Both the position numbers and the translations under genes were made by a program. Below are positions 14,663 to 20,300 of a stretch of 20,300 nucleotides of DNA, in pieces. The DNA comes from CAZUDO01 sp964618895 (lineage in GTDB: Bacteria > Desulfobacterota > Binatia > DP-6). Each line of letters opens with the position of its first letter. Positions within the stretch are counted from its first letter, which is position 1. Location: contig CAZUDO010000016.1 in NCBI GenBank assembly GCA_964618895.1, positions 1 through 20,300 of the forward strand. The letters are read 5' to 3'. The notes below the pieces were generated by a model. That model worked only from the letters and a program-made list of their open reading frames with translations. It was not told the origin of the DNA and did no database searches.

Positions 14663-16789
14663 GTGAACCATAGCGAGATCGTCAGCTTCCTCTGGGGGGT
14701 CGCGGACCTGATCCGCGACACGTTCAAGCGCGGCAAGTACCAGGACGTGATCCTGCCGCTCACGGTCCTGCGCCGTCTCGATTGCGTGCTGGCCGACACG
14801 AAGGAGAAGGTCCTCGGCAAGCAGGCCGAGCTGAAGGGCAGGAAGCTCGAGAACCTGGACCCGCAGCTCCGCAAGATCGCCGGCTTCGCCTTCTACAACA
14901 CGTCGCGGTACGACTTCGCGAAGCTCCTCGCCGATGCGCCGCACCTCGCCGCCAACCTCCGGAACTACATCGCCGGCTTCAGCCCGAACATGCGCGAGGT
15001 CCTGGAGAAGTTCGACTTCGACAACACGATCAGCAAGCTCGACGAGGCGGGGCTCCTCTTCCAGGTGCTCGAGCGCTTCAAGAACGTGGACCTGCACCCG
15101 GACACGATCGACAACCCGACGATGGGGACGATCTTCGAAGAGCTGCTCCGCAAGTTCAACGAGGCGCTGAACGAGAACCCCGGCGAGCACTTCACGCCTC
15201 GCGATGTCGTCCATCTGATGGTGGATCTGATGCTGGCCGGCGACGAGACCGAGATTCGCGCCAAGAAGGCGATCCGCACCGTCTACGACCCCTGCTGTGG
15301 GTCCGGCGGCATGCTGATGATCACCAAGGAGCACATCACCGTCGGGCTGCGGAAGAACGGCGATCTCCTCCGCCCCGCGATCAACAAGGACGCCGAGATC
15401 CACCTCTTTGGCCAGGAAGTGAATCCCGAGACGTGGGCGGTCTCGAAGTCCGATCTCTTCATGAAGGACCCGACGGGCCGCGACGCGGACAACATCGCTT
15501 ACGGGAGCACCCTCTCGAACGACCGCCACGCGGGTAAGGCGTTCGACTACCTGATCGCGAATCCGCCGTACGGGAAGGACTGGAAGCGCGACGAGGACGC
15601 CGTCCGTGCGGAGCACGAGCGCGGTGCGGTGGGCCGCTTCGGTCCGGGGCTTCCCCGTATCAGCGACGGCCAGCTTCTGTTTCTGTTGCACATGCTCGCG
15701 CACGCGACGGAGCCGAAGGACGGCGGCTCGCGCATCGCGATCATCATGAACGGCTCGCCGCTCTTCACCGGCGACGCAGGCAGCGGCGAGAGCGAGATCC
15801 GGCGGTTCATCCTGGAGAACGATCTGCTCGAAGCGCTGATCGCGCTGCCCGAGCAGCTCTTCTACAACACCGGCATCGCCACCTACGTGTGGGTGGTCAC
15901 CAACCGCAAGGCGGCGAAGCGCCGCGGCAAGGTGCAGCTCATCGACGCCACCTCGTACTGGGTGTCGATGCGCAAGAGCCTCGGCGACAAGCGCCGTGAG
16001 ATCCCGCCGGAACGCGCGCAGGACATCCTGAAGATCCTCGCCGACTTCAAGGATGGCGACACGCGCACGGTTGCCAAGGACGGCAAGGACGCGCAGGTCA
16101 TCGTCAGCCGGATCTTCCCGACGACACACTTCGGCTTCCGCAAGATCACGGTGGAGCGCCCGCTGCGGCTCACCTTCCAGGCGAGCCCGGAGCGCATCGC
16201 GCGTCTCGAAGAAGAGCGGGGGTTCCAGGCCCTTGCGCAGTCGAAGAAGAAGGGCGCCGCCGCGGCGAAGGAGCAGGCCGAGGGGCGCGCAGAACAGGAG
16301 GCGATCCGCAAGCTCGGTCGCTCGCTACCGGACACGCTCTTCAAGGACCGGGACGCGTTCGAGCGCGTGCTCGACAGCGCCGCGAAGAAGGCCCGCCTCA
16401 CGCTGCCCGCCCCGGCCAGGAAGGCGATCCTGTCCGCCCTCGCCGAGCGCGACGAGACCGCCGCCATCTGCCGCGACGCCGGCGGCCACCCCGAGCCCGA
16501 CCCCGAGCTGCGCGACACGGAGAGCGTGCCGCTCGCCGAGAGCGTCGAGGCGTTCTTCGAGCGCGAGGTCACGCCCCACGTCCCCGACGCCTGGATCGAC
16601 ACCGGCAAGCGCGATCAGAAGGATGGTCAGGTCGGCGTCGTCGGCTACGAGATCAACTTCAACCGCTACTTCTACCGCTACACCCCGCCGCGCCCACTGG
16701 AAGAGATCGAGGCCGACATCCGCGGCATCGAGACGGACATCATGCGGATGCTGGCGGAGGTGACGGGCAGCCCGGCCGCCGGAAAGTAA
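14663..16789 (+). CDS. hsdM: Type I restriction-modification system, M subunit (N6-adenine methyltransferase)
   Basis: 708 aa. The N-terminal HsdM_N helical domain (about 1-150; LPLTVLRRLDCVL) is followed by the methyltransferase domain, with SAM motif DPCCGSGGM at 209-217 and the catalytic NPPY at 300-303. EHFTPRDVVHLM marks the linker conserved in HsdM. After about residue 500 there is an extension of some 200 residues with a lysine/alanine-rich coiled part, an acidic stretch and a closing helix EEIEADIRGIETDIMRMLAEV, making the protein longer than classical HsdM (about 500-530 aa). The start is GTG 14663, with GGACGGAG 11 nt upstream. It methylates adenine in the site chosen by HsdS, with which it forms the M2S methylase. 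The gene starts 50 nt after attC and no clear promoter is seen between. Confidence 0.95.
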   Translation: MNHSEIVSFLWGVADLIRDTFKRGKYQDVILPLTVLRRLDCVLADTKEKVLGKQAELKGRKLENLDPQLRKIAGFAFYNTSRYDFAKLLADAPHLAANLRNYIAGFSPNMREVLEKFDFDNTISKLDEAGLLFQVLERFKNVDLHPDTIDNPTMGTIFEELLRKFNEALNENPGEHFTPRDVVHLMVDLMLAGDETEIRAKKAIRTVYDPCCGSGGMLMITKEHITVGLRKNGDLLRPAINKDAEIHLFGQEVNPETWAVSKSDLFMKDPTGRDADNIAYGSTLSNDRHAGKAFDYLIANPPYGKDWKRDEDAVRAEHERGAVGRFGPGLPRISDGQLLFLLHMLAHATEPKDGGSRIAIIMNGSPLFTGDAGSGESEIRRFILENDLLEALIALPEQLFYNTGIATYVWVVTNRKAAKRRGKVQLIDATSYWVSMRKSLGDKRREIPPERAQDILKILADFKDGDTRTVAKDGKDAQVIVSRIFPTTHFGFRKITVERPLRLTFQASPERIARLEEERGFQALAQSKKKGAAAAKEQAEGRAEQEAIRKLGRSLPDTLFKDRDAFERVLDSAAKKARLTLPAPARKAILSALAERDETAAICRDAGGHPEPDPELRDTESVPLAESVEAFFEREVTPHVPDAWIDTGKRDQKDGQVGVVGYEINFNRYFYRYTPPRPLEEIEADIRGIETDIMRMLAEVTGSPAAGK

Positions 16790-16800
16790 ATGTCGGCACT

Positions 16801-16869
16801 TGACTATGGAATGCCGACGTTCCTTTGATCTCGGCAAGCCAGGCGGCCATGAGTCCGAAACGTCGGGGA
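16801..16869 (+). repeat. Palindromic direct repeat, copy 1
   Basis: A 69-bp unit 11 nt after the hsdM stop. It differs from copy 2 (17453-17522) by five substitutions and one indel. It holds nested inverted pairs: TGCCGA (16812-16817) with TCGGCA (16831-16836), and ATGG (16806-16809) with CCAT (16847-16850). It could act as a REP-like or terminator hairpin, or be the end of a small mobile unit carrying hicBA. Confidence 0.75.
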
Positions 16870-16898
16870 GCATGGCCGCCGCCTCTACGGTCCCAACC

Positions 16899-16926
16899 TT
16901 GACGCTTTCCCTTTCCCGAGTACCCT
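16899..16926 (+). promoter_or_regulatory. Probable hicBA promoter
   Basis: TTGACG (16899-16904), 16-nt spacer, TACCCT (16921-16926). The predicted transcript would begin about 54 nt upstream of the hicB ATG. This would make the toxin-antitoxin pair independent of hsdM transcription. Confidence 0.45.
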
Positions 16927-16972
16927 TACAAGACAAGAACATCCATGCGTTCCACACGCCGCACCACTCGAG

Positions 16973-16978
16973 AAGGAG
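16973..16978 (+). promoter_or_regulatory. Shine-Dalgarno of hicB
   Basis: AAGGAG, 8 nt before ATG 16987. It is the strongest ribosome binding site in the island and selects 16987 over the in-frame ATG at 16945. Confidence 0.6.
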
Positions 16979-16986
16979 ACCACACG

Positions 16987-17217
16987 ATGCCAGAGTACCG
17001 CTACACCGCCGTCTTCGAGCCGGCCGAAGAAGGTGGCTACACGGTGACCGTCCCTTTACTTCCCGGACTCGTCACCGAGGGTGACACCTTCGAGGAGGCC
17101 CACACGATGGTTGTCGACGCCATCCGTGGCTACCTCGAGGCGCTCATGAAGAGTGGCGAAGATATCCCGCTCGAACACGGAGAGCCGATCACCCAGCGCG
17201 TCGCCGTGAACCTCTAA
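16987..17217 (+). CDS. hicB: HicB-type antitoxin (type II toxin-antitoxin)
   Basis: 76 aa with the HicB partial RNase-H-like fold: YTAVFEPAEEGGYTVTVPLLPGLVTEGDTFEEAHTMVVDAI, of which EGGYTVTVPLLPG and TEGDTFEEA are the family hallmarks. It neutralises HicA by covering its active site. It is the short form, ending soon after the core with no visible C-terminal ribbon-helix-helix or HTH domain, so autorepression may be weak or need the complex. hicA follows after 7 nt. The order antitoxin then toxin is the reverse of the classical hicAB order. Confidence 0.9.
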   Translation: MPEYRYTAVFEPAEEGGYTVTVPLLPGLVTEGDTFEEAHTMVVDAIRGYLEALMKSGEDIPLEHGEPITQRVAVNL

Positions 17218-17224
17218 CCGCTCC

Positions 17225-17455
17225 ATGCCTCGGCTCCCCGCGTGCACCCCAAAGGACGTGATCCGCGTCCTTGAGCGTGCGGGCTTTCTTTTTGACCACG
17301 CGACCGGCTCCCACCACTACTACCGTCACCCTGCCCGGCCCCACCTTGGCCTCATCACGGTCGCCGTGCACCGCAAGGACCTCAAGCGCGGCACCCTCCA
17401 CGCCATCGTGAAGCAATCCGGCCTCTCCACCGAGGACTTCATGAAGCTCCTCTGA
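17225..17455 (+). CDS. hicA: HicA-type mRNA interferase toxin
   Basis: 76 aa with a double-stranded-RNA-binding-like fold. It has the family signature: CTPKDVIRVLERAGF at the start, then GSHHYYRHP with the catalytic histidine after GS, then a basic strand TVAVHRKDLKRGTLHAIVKQSG and closing helix STEDFMKLL. HicA cleaves mRNA in a ribosome-independent way and halts growth until HicB binds it. It is complete, with an intact active-site motif. ATG 17225 lies 7 nt after the hicB stop; no strong ribosome binding site is seen, consistent with coupling and lower toxin synthesis. Repeat copy 2 begins at its stop codon. Confidence 0.91.
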   Translation: MPRLPACTPKDVIRVLERAGFLFDHATGSHHYYRHPARPHLGLITVAVHRKDLKRGTLHAIVKQSGLSTEDFMKLL

Positions 17456-17522
17456 CTCATGGAATGCCGACGTTTGTTCGATCTCGGCAAGCCGGGCGGC
17501 CATGAGTCCGAAACGCCGGGGA
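17453..17522 (+). repeat. Palindromic direct repeat, copy 2
   Basis: A 70-bp unit that starts on the TGA of hicA. In this copy the outer arms are a perfect 9-bp inverted repeat: GACTCATGG (17454-17462) and CCATGAGTC (17500-17508). The inner arms TGCCGA and TCGGCA are kept. Together with copy 1 it brackets hicBA in direct orientation. Confidence 0.75.
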
Positions 17523-17752
17523 TTGCGCACAACCCCCGACGTCTTGTCCCCGCGATCGGCTCGTGACGAGACGGCAGTGGAATGCGAAACGCGCCGACGC
17601 GCGGGAGCCGCGGCAAGGCTCGCCCCGGGCGTGGGTCTCTGTCGCGCGCCGCGGCCGCTCGGGGCGGGCAACGTTCGGGCGGGGCAATGTCCAGTCACCG
17701 CAAGGCCGAATATCAGCCACTATCTGGTTGATTGTCAGCCAACGTGCGACTA
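17523..17752. other. Non-coding stretch between hicBA and the hsdM remnant
   Basis: About 230 bases with no convincing gene. The first two thirds are very GC-rich; the last 60 bases (around 17700-17745) are richer in A and T. Open frames exist on both strands but have shadow-like composition (Arg/Pro/Ala) and no start signals. It may be decayed sequence at an insertion junction. Confidence 0.5.
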
Positions 17753-17845
17753 CCGGCCCGTCCGCTCGAGGAGATCGAGGGCGACATCCGCGTCATCGAG
17801 ACGGACATCATGCGCATGCTGGCCGAGGTGACGGGCGGGCGGTGA
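17753..17845 (+). pseudogene. Remnant of an hsdM 3' end (second allele)
   Basis: About 30 codons reading PARPLEEIEGDIRVIETD and then IMRMLAEVTGGR and a stop. Over 75 bases (17762-17836) it matches the end of hsdM (16694-16768) with seven differences. The frame is closed by a stop 21 nt upstream, so it is not a gene; it is the tail of another hsdM allele left in place when the region upstream was replaced or inserted. It sits just before abiEi, probably at the position of the original hsdM terminus. Confidence 0.8.
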
Positions 17846-17856
17846 GGAGCGGCCCG

Positions 17857-17904
17857 TGTGGCGAACTGTTGACAGATATTAGCAACTGCCTACACTTCGC
17901 CACA
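17857..17904 (+). promoter_or_regulatory. abiE promoter inside an inverted-repeat operator
   Basis: TTGACA (17869-17874), 16-nt spacer, TACACT (17891-17896) form the best sigma70-type promoter in the window. It is bracketed by a perfect 9-bp inverted repeat, TGTGGCGAA (17857-17865) and TTCGCCACA (17896-17904). AbiEi antitoxins of the characterised systems bind inverted repeats at their own promoter, so this is the likely autoregulatory operator. The start point expected from the -10 falls on or next to the A of the abiEi ATG (17904). Confidence 0.72.
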
Positions 17905-18512
17905 TGCGGGATCCCACCGATCGCCAACGGCTTCTCCGGCTGGCCAGCCGACGGGGCAGCCTGACCACGCGGGGCGTCGTCGGCGCTGGCATCCATCGCC
18001 AGGTCCTGAGCCGCCTGGTGCGCGAGGGCGCGCTGGAACGCGTCACCCGCGGACAGTACCGCCTACCCGACGCTCTGGTGACGGAGCATCACGGGCTGGT
18101 CGTGGCGGCCGCCGCTGTGCCGCACGGGGTCATCTGCCTGCTCTCGGCCCTCGGCTTCCACGGGATCGGCACCCAGCTTCCGTTCGAGGTCTGGATGGCG
18201 ATCGATCGCCGCGCCCGCCGTCCGTCGCTCCGACAGCCTCCGCTGCGCATCGTTCGTTTCAGCGGGCAAGGGCTGAAGGCAGGAGTCGAGGTGCATCGCA
18301 TCGAGGGGCAGCCCGTTTGTGTCTCCAACGTGGCGAGGACCGTTGCCGACTGCTTCAAGTACCGCAACAAGATCGGCCTCGACGTGGCGCTCGAGGCCCT
18401 GCGCGACGCGTGGCGCGCGCGCCGCTTCACGATGGACGAGATGGATCGGTACGCCAGGATCTGCCGTGTCGGGCGTGTGATGCGACCCTACCTCGAGGCG
18501 TTGGTCGCATGA
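17904..18512 (+). CDS. abiEi: AbiEi-type antitoxin (type IV toxin-antitoxin, transcriptional repressor)
   Basis: 202 aa. The N-terminal part (about 1-50; LLRLASRRGSLTTRGVVGAGIHRQVLSRL, then EGALERVTRGQYRL) is the winged-helix AbiEi_4 domain: recognition helix HRQVLSRLVREG and wing RVTRGQYRL. The rest (LLSALGFHGIGTQLPFEVWMAI, VCVSNVARTVADCFKYRNKIGLDVALEAL) is the C-terminal antitoxin domain. It should repress its own promoter and counteract AbiEii. ATG 17904 is the last base of the operator's right arm, no ribosome binding site precedes it, and translation is probably leaderless. It overlaps abiEii by ATGA. Confidence 0.92.
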   Translation: MRDPTDRQRLLRLASRRGSLTTRGVVGAGIHRQVLSRLVREGALERVTRGQYRLPDALVTEHHGLVVAAAAVPHGVICLLSALGFHGIGTQLPFEVWMAIDRRARRPSLRQPPLRIVRFSGQGLKAGVEVHRIEGQPVCVSNVARTVADCFKYRNKIGLDVALEALRDAWRARRFTMDEMDRYARICRVGRVMRPYLEALVA

Positions 18513-19444
18513 GCGGCACCTCCGACGGCCTAGCCCGCTCGGTGCAGGTACGGCTCGTGCGGCATGCCCAGGAGCTGGGCGTCGACCCGAACCTCATTCT
18601 CACCCGCTTCGCCATGGAGCGGTTCCTCTACCGCCTCTCGCGCTCGCCGTATGCTGATCGGTTCGTTCTCAAGGGTGCGCTGCTGCTAGTGGTCTGGCTG
18701 GGCGAGCCGATCCGCCCGACGCGCGACGCCGATCTGCTCGGCTTCGGCGACCTCTCGGACGAGGCGCTGGAAAGTATCTTCCGCGAGGTCTGTGCCGTCG
18801 AGGTCGAGCCCGACGCCATGACGTACCTTCGAGACTCCATCCGTATCGCGGCTATTCGTCCGGAAGACGCCTACGGGGGGAAGCGCGTCACCCTGCAATC
18901 GCGTCTCGGCCCGGCGCGCCTTCGCGTGCAGGTGGATGTGGGCATCGGCGATGCGGTGACGCCGGAGCCCGTGTGGATCGACTACCCGAGCCTGCTCGAG
19001 TTTCCGCGCGCCCGTCTCCGCGCCTACCGGCCCGAGACGGCGATCGCCGAGAAGTTCCATGCGATGGTCACCCTTGGCTCGAAGAACAGCCGCATGCGGG
19101 ACTTCTTCGACATCGATGCCCTCGCCGAGCGCCAGCCGTTCGAGGGGCAACGACTGGTCGAAGCGCTGCGCGCAACCTTCGAGCGCCGCCGCACGCCGAT
19201 CCCGTCTGGCGTGCCTCTCGCGCTCACGCCGGATTTCGCTCGATCGAGCGAGAAGCAGGCGCAATGGGCGGGATTCCTGAAGAAGAACCGCCTCTCCTCC
19301 GCGCCGCAACACCTGGGGCAGGTCGTCGAGCGGCTGGCGCGGTTCCTCGGGCCGGTCATCGATGCCGCCCGTCGCGGATCCGACGTTGATCTCGTCTGGC
19401 CACCGGGTGGCCCCTGGCAGCCGAGCAAGGAGCCCTCGGCATGA
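18509..19444 (+). CDS. abiEii: AbiEii-type nucleotidyltransferase toxin
   Basis: 311 aa, AbiEii/AbiGii (PF08843) nucleotidyltransferase. FVLKGALLLVVWLGEPIRPTRDADLL at about 53-77 holds the family's KGA loop and the metal-binding D73-x-D75. FRVCAVE-like beta strands follow, and KNSRMRDFFDI at 192-202 is the conserved late motif (R197, D198). Related toxins (MenT, AbiEii) transfer nucleotides to tRNA or other targets, stopping growth during phage infection. All key motifs are intact. Start ATG 18509 overlaps the abiEi stop (ATGA), and its own stop overlaps the hsdS ATG in the same way (19441-19444). The upstream part of the open frame is antitoxin shadow and is not used. Confidence 0.92.
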   Translation: MSGTSDGLARSVQVRLVRHAQELGVDPNLILTRFAMERFLYRLSRSPYADRFVLKGALLLVVWLGEPIRPTRDADLLGFGDLSDEALESIFREVCAVEVEPDAMTYLRDSIRIAAIRPEDAYGGKRVTLQSRLGPARLRVQVDVGIGDAVTPEPVWIDYPSLLEFPRARLRAYRPETAIAEKFHAMVTLGSKNSRMRDFFDIDALAERQPFEGQRLVEALRATFERRRTPIPSGVPLALTPDFARSSEKQAQWAGFLKKNRLSSAPQHLGQVVERLARFLGPVIDAARRGSDVDLVWPPGGPWQPSKEPSA

Positions 19445-20300
19445 CCACCGACCGACGCCCCTCCCGCGAGATCGATGCCAAGGGGCGCATCGTCGGCGAG
19501 CTCCTCGCCGGTAGCATCGACGGCGTCAGCGAGGCAACGAACGAGCAGCGCTGGACGAGACTGCGCCGGTTCAAGGCGTATCCGGCGTACAAGAATTCCG
19601 GCGTCGAATGGCTGGGGGAGATTCCGGCGCATTGGGAGTCACTCGGCCTGAAGCGCGTCGTGGATCCAGCGCGGCCTGTGACCTACGGCATCGTTCAGTG
19701 CGGTCCCGACTTGCCGGGGGGCGTGCCGTACATCCGCCCGGTCGACATGGATGATGAGGGCGGAATCAAAGCCGACGCCTTGCAACGGACGTCGCCGGAC
19801 ATCGCAGCGGCCTACGCACGTTCAACAGTTCGGCCGGATGACGTTGTTGTTTCGATCGGGCCGAGCTTTGGGAAGGCGATGATCGTGCCCCCAGAACTCG
19901 ACGGGGCCAATCTCACCCAGGGCACCGCACGCGTTGCCCCAGGTCGCCGCGTCACGTCGCTCTTCCTGTTCTGGTCTCTGCGAAGTCAATCCAGTCGACA
20001 GGCTTGGGACTCGTATTGCTCAGGCGCCACGTTTCGTGCCCTGACGCTTGAGATTCTTGAAACGTGCGCGGTCGCCCTGCCGCCCATTGCCGAGCAACGC
20101 GCCATCGCCGCCTTCCTCGACCGGGAGACGGCGAGGATCGATGCGCTGGTGGCGAAGAAGGAGCGGCTGATCGAGCTGCTCCAGGAGAAGCGCACCGCTC
20201 TCATCACCCGCGCCGTCACCAAGGGCCTCGACCCGAACGTCCCCATGAAGGACTCCGGCGTCGAGTGGCTGGGGGAGATTCCAGCGCATTGGGAGGTGAA
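19441..20300 (+). CDS. hsdS: Type I restriction-modification system, S (specificity) subunit, 3' end missing
   Basis: An open frame of at least 286 codons runs off the window. After a 47-residue N-terminal tail come YPAYKNSGVEWLGEIPAHW (48-65), the standard opening of this HsdS class, and the first target recognition domain (about 67-210). The conserved LPPIAEQRAIAAFLDRE (213-229) leads into the central helix DALVAKKERLIELLQEKR, and then KDSGVEWLGEIPAHWEV (270-286) opens the second half. Each recognition domain reads one half of a bipartite DNA site. ATG 19441 is the only usable start and overlaps the abiEii stop. The recognition-domain codons (about 19640-20040) are richer in A/T at third positions than the flanks. 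hsdR is not in view and would be expected downstream. Confidence 0.93.
   Translation, partial: MTTDRRPSREIDAKGRIVGELLAGSIDGVSEATNEQRWTRLRRFKAYPAYKNSGVEWLGEIPAHWESLGLKRVVDPARPVTYGIVQCGPDLPGGVPYIRPVDMDDEGGIKADALQRTSPDIAAAYARSTVRPDDVVVSIGPSFGKAMIVPPELDGANLTQGTARVAPGRRVTSLFLFWSLRSQSSRQAWDSYCSGATFRALTLEILETCAVALPPIAEQRAIAAFLDRETARIDALVAKKERLIELLQEKRTALITRAVTKGLDPNVPMKDSGVEWLGEIPAHWEV
19597..19638 (+). repeat. hsdS internal direct repeat, copy 1
   Basis: 42 bp coding SGVEWLGEIPAHWE, two mismatches to the copy at 20254-20295. It marks the start of the first half of HsdS. Such repeats allow recognition domains to be exchanged by homologous recombination. Confidence 0.85.
20254..20295 (+). repeat. 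hsdS internal direct repeat, copy 2
   Basis: 42 bp coding SGVEWLGEIPAHWE at the start of the second half of HsdS, 657 bp after copy 1, in the same frame. Confidence 0.85.

Noticed and set aside
16790..17760. attC sites around hicBA
   Set aside because: The 70-bp repeats lack RYYYAAC and GTTRRRY cores, so hicBA is not an integron cassette of the usual kind.
17502..17831. A 109-codon plus-strand frame between hicA and abiEi
   Set aside because: It is out of frame with the hsdM remnant at its 3' end, has no ribosome binding site and no recognisable domain.
1..20300. CRISPR arrays, tRNA or rRNA genes, and insertion-sequence transposases
   Set aside because: No regularly spaced repeats, no cloverleaf or rRNA-like sequence, and no transposase or integrase motif were seen on either strand.
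19441..20300. Phase-variable invertible hsdS arrangement
   Set aside because: The two 42-bp repeats are in direct orientation within one gene and are the normal twofold design of HsdS; no inverted partner or invertase gene is in the window.

Overview
The window is GC-rich throughout and its genes are packed tightly, with many stop/start overlaps. A TolC-type outer-membrane channel, an MlaC-like periplasmic protein and several cleavable signal peptides point to a diderm (Gram-negative) bacterium. An HpnL-type membrane domain, a Sulfotransfer_3-type sulfotransferase, a double hot-dog MaoC protein and a DSH-type amidohydrolase together recall uncultured, soil or groundwater deltaproteobacterial or Binatota-like genomes. 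That taxonomic placement is an inference from gene style; there is no rRNA or marker gene here.

Bases 1-13689 look like ordinary chromosome. An amidohydrolase converges on a minus-strand operon, which in transcription order reads ABC ATPase, MlaC-like protein, ABC-2 permease and TolC-like channel. Divergent from it is a large fusion of an HpnL-like multi-spanning membrane domain to a cytosolic sulfotransferase, followed by a radical SAM/SPASM enzyme. Next come a methyltransferase and an alpha/beta hydrolase (minus strand, 4 nt apart), a small metal-ligand-poor cupin, a secreted protein of unknown function, a MaoC-type hydratase and a dicarboxylate/amino-acid:cation symporter. The divergent pair of exporter operon and membrane sulfotransferase fusion is a candidate locus for making and exporting a (perhaps sulfated) envelope lipid.

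Bases 13915-14612 look like a single integron gene cassette: one unknown 187-aa gene followed 15 nt after its stop by a 96-bp site with the full architecture of attC (GCCTAAC ... GTTAGGC, a 17-bp stem with two unpaired bases on one arm). TTAGGCAG occurs at both cassette ends. No integron integrase is in view.

Bases 14663-20300 are a defence island. A type I restriction-modification operon (hsdM ... hsdS, with hsdS cut by the window end and hsdR not seen) has two toxin-antitoxin modules between its M and S genes. The first is hicBA, with its own promoter, and it lies between two copies of a 70-bp palindromic direct repeat. The second is abiEi-abiEii, with a strong promoter inside a 9-bp inverted repeat and probably a leaderless transcript. 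AbiEi, AbiEii and HsdS are joined by two ATGA overlaps, so specificity-subunit production appears tied to the toxin-antitoxin unit. A second, about 91 % identical copy of the hsdM 3' end just upstream of abiEi is a scar of allele replacement or insertion, and shows that the hicBA segment is a later arrival.
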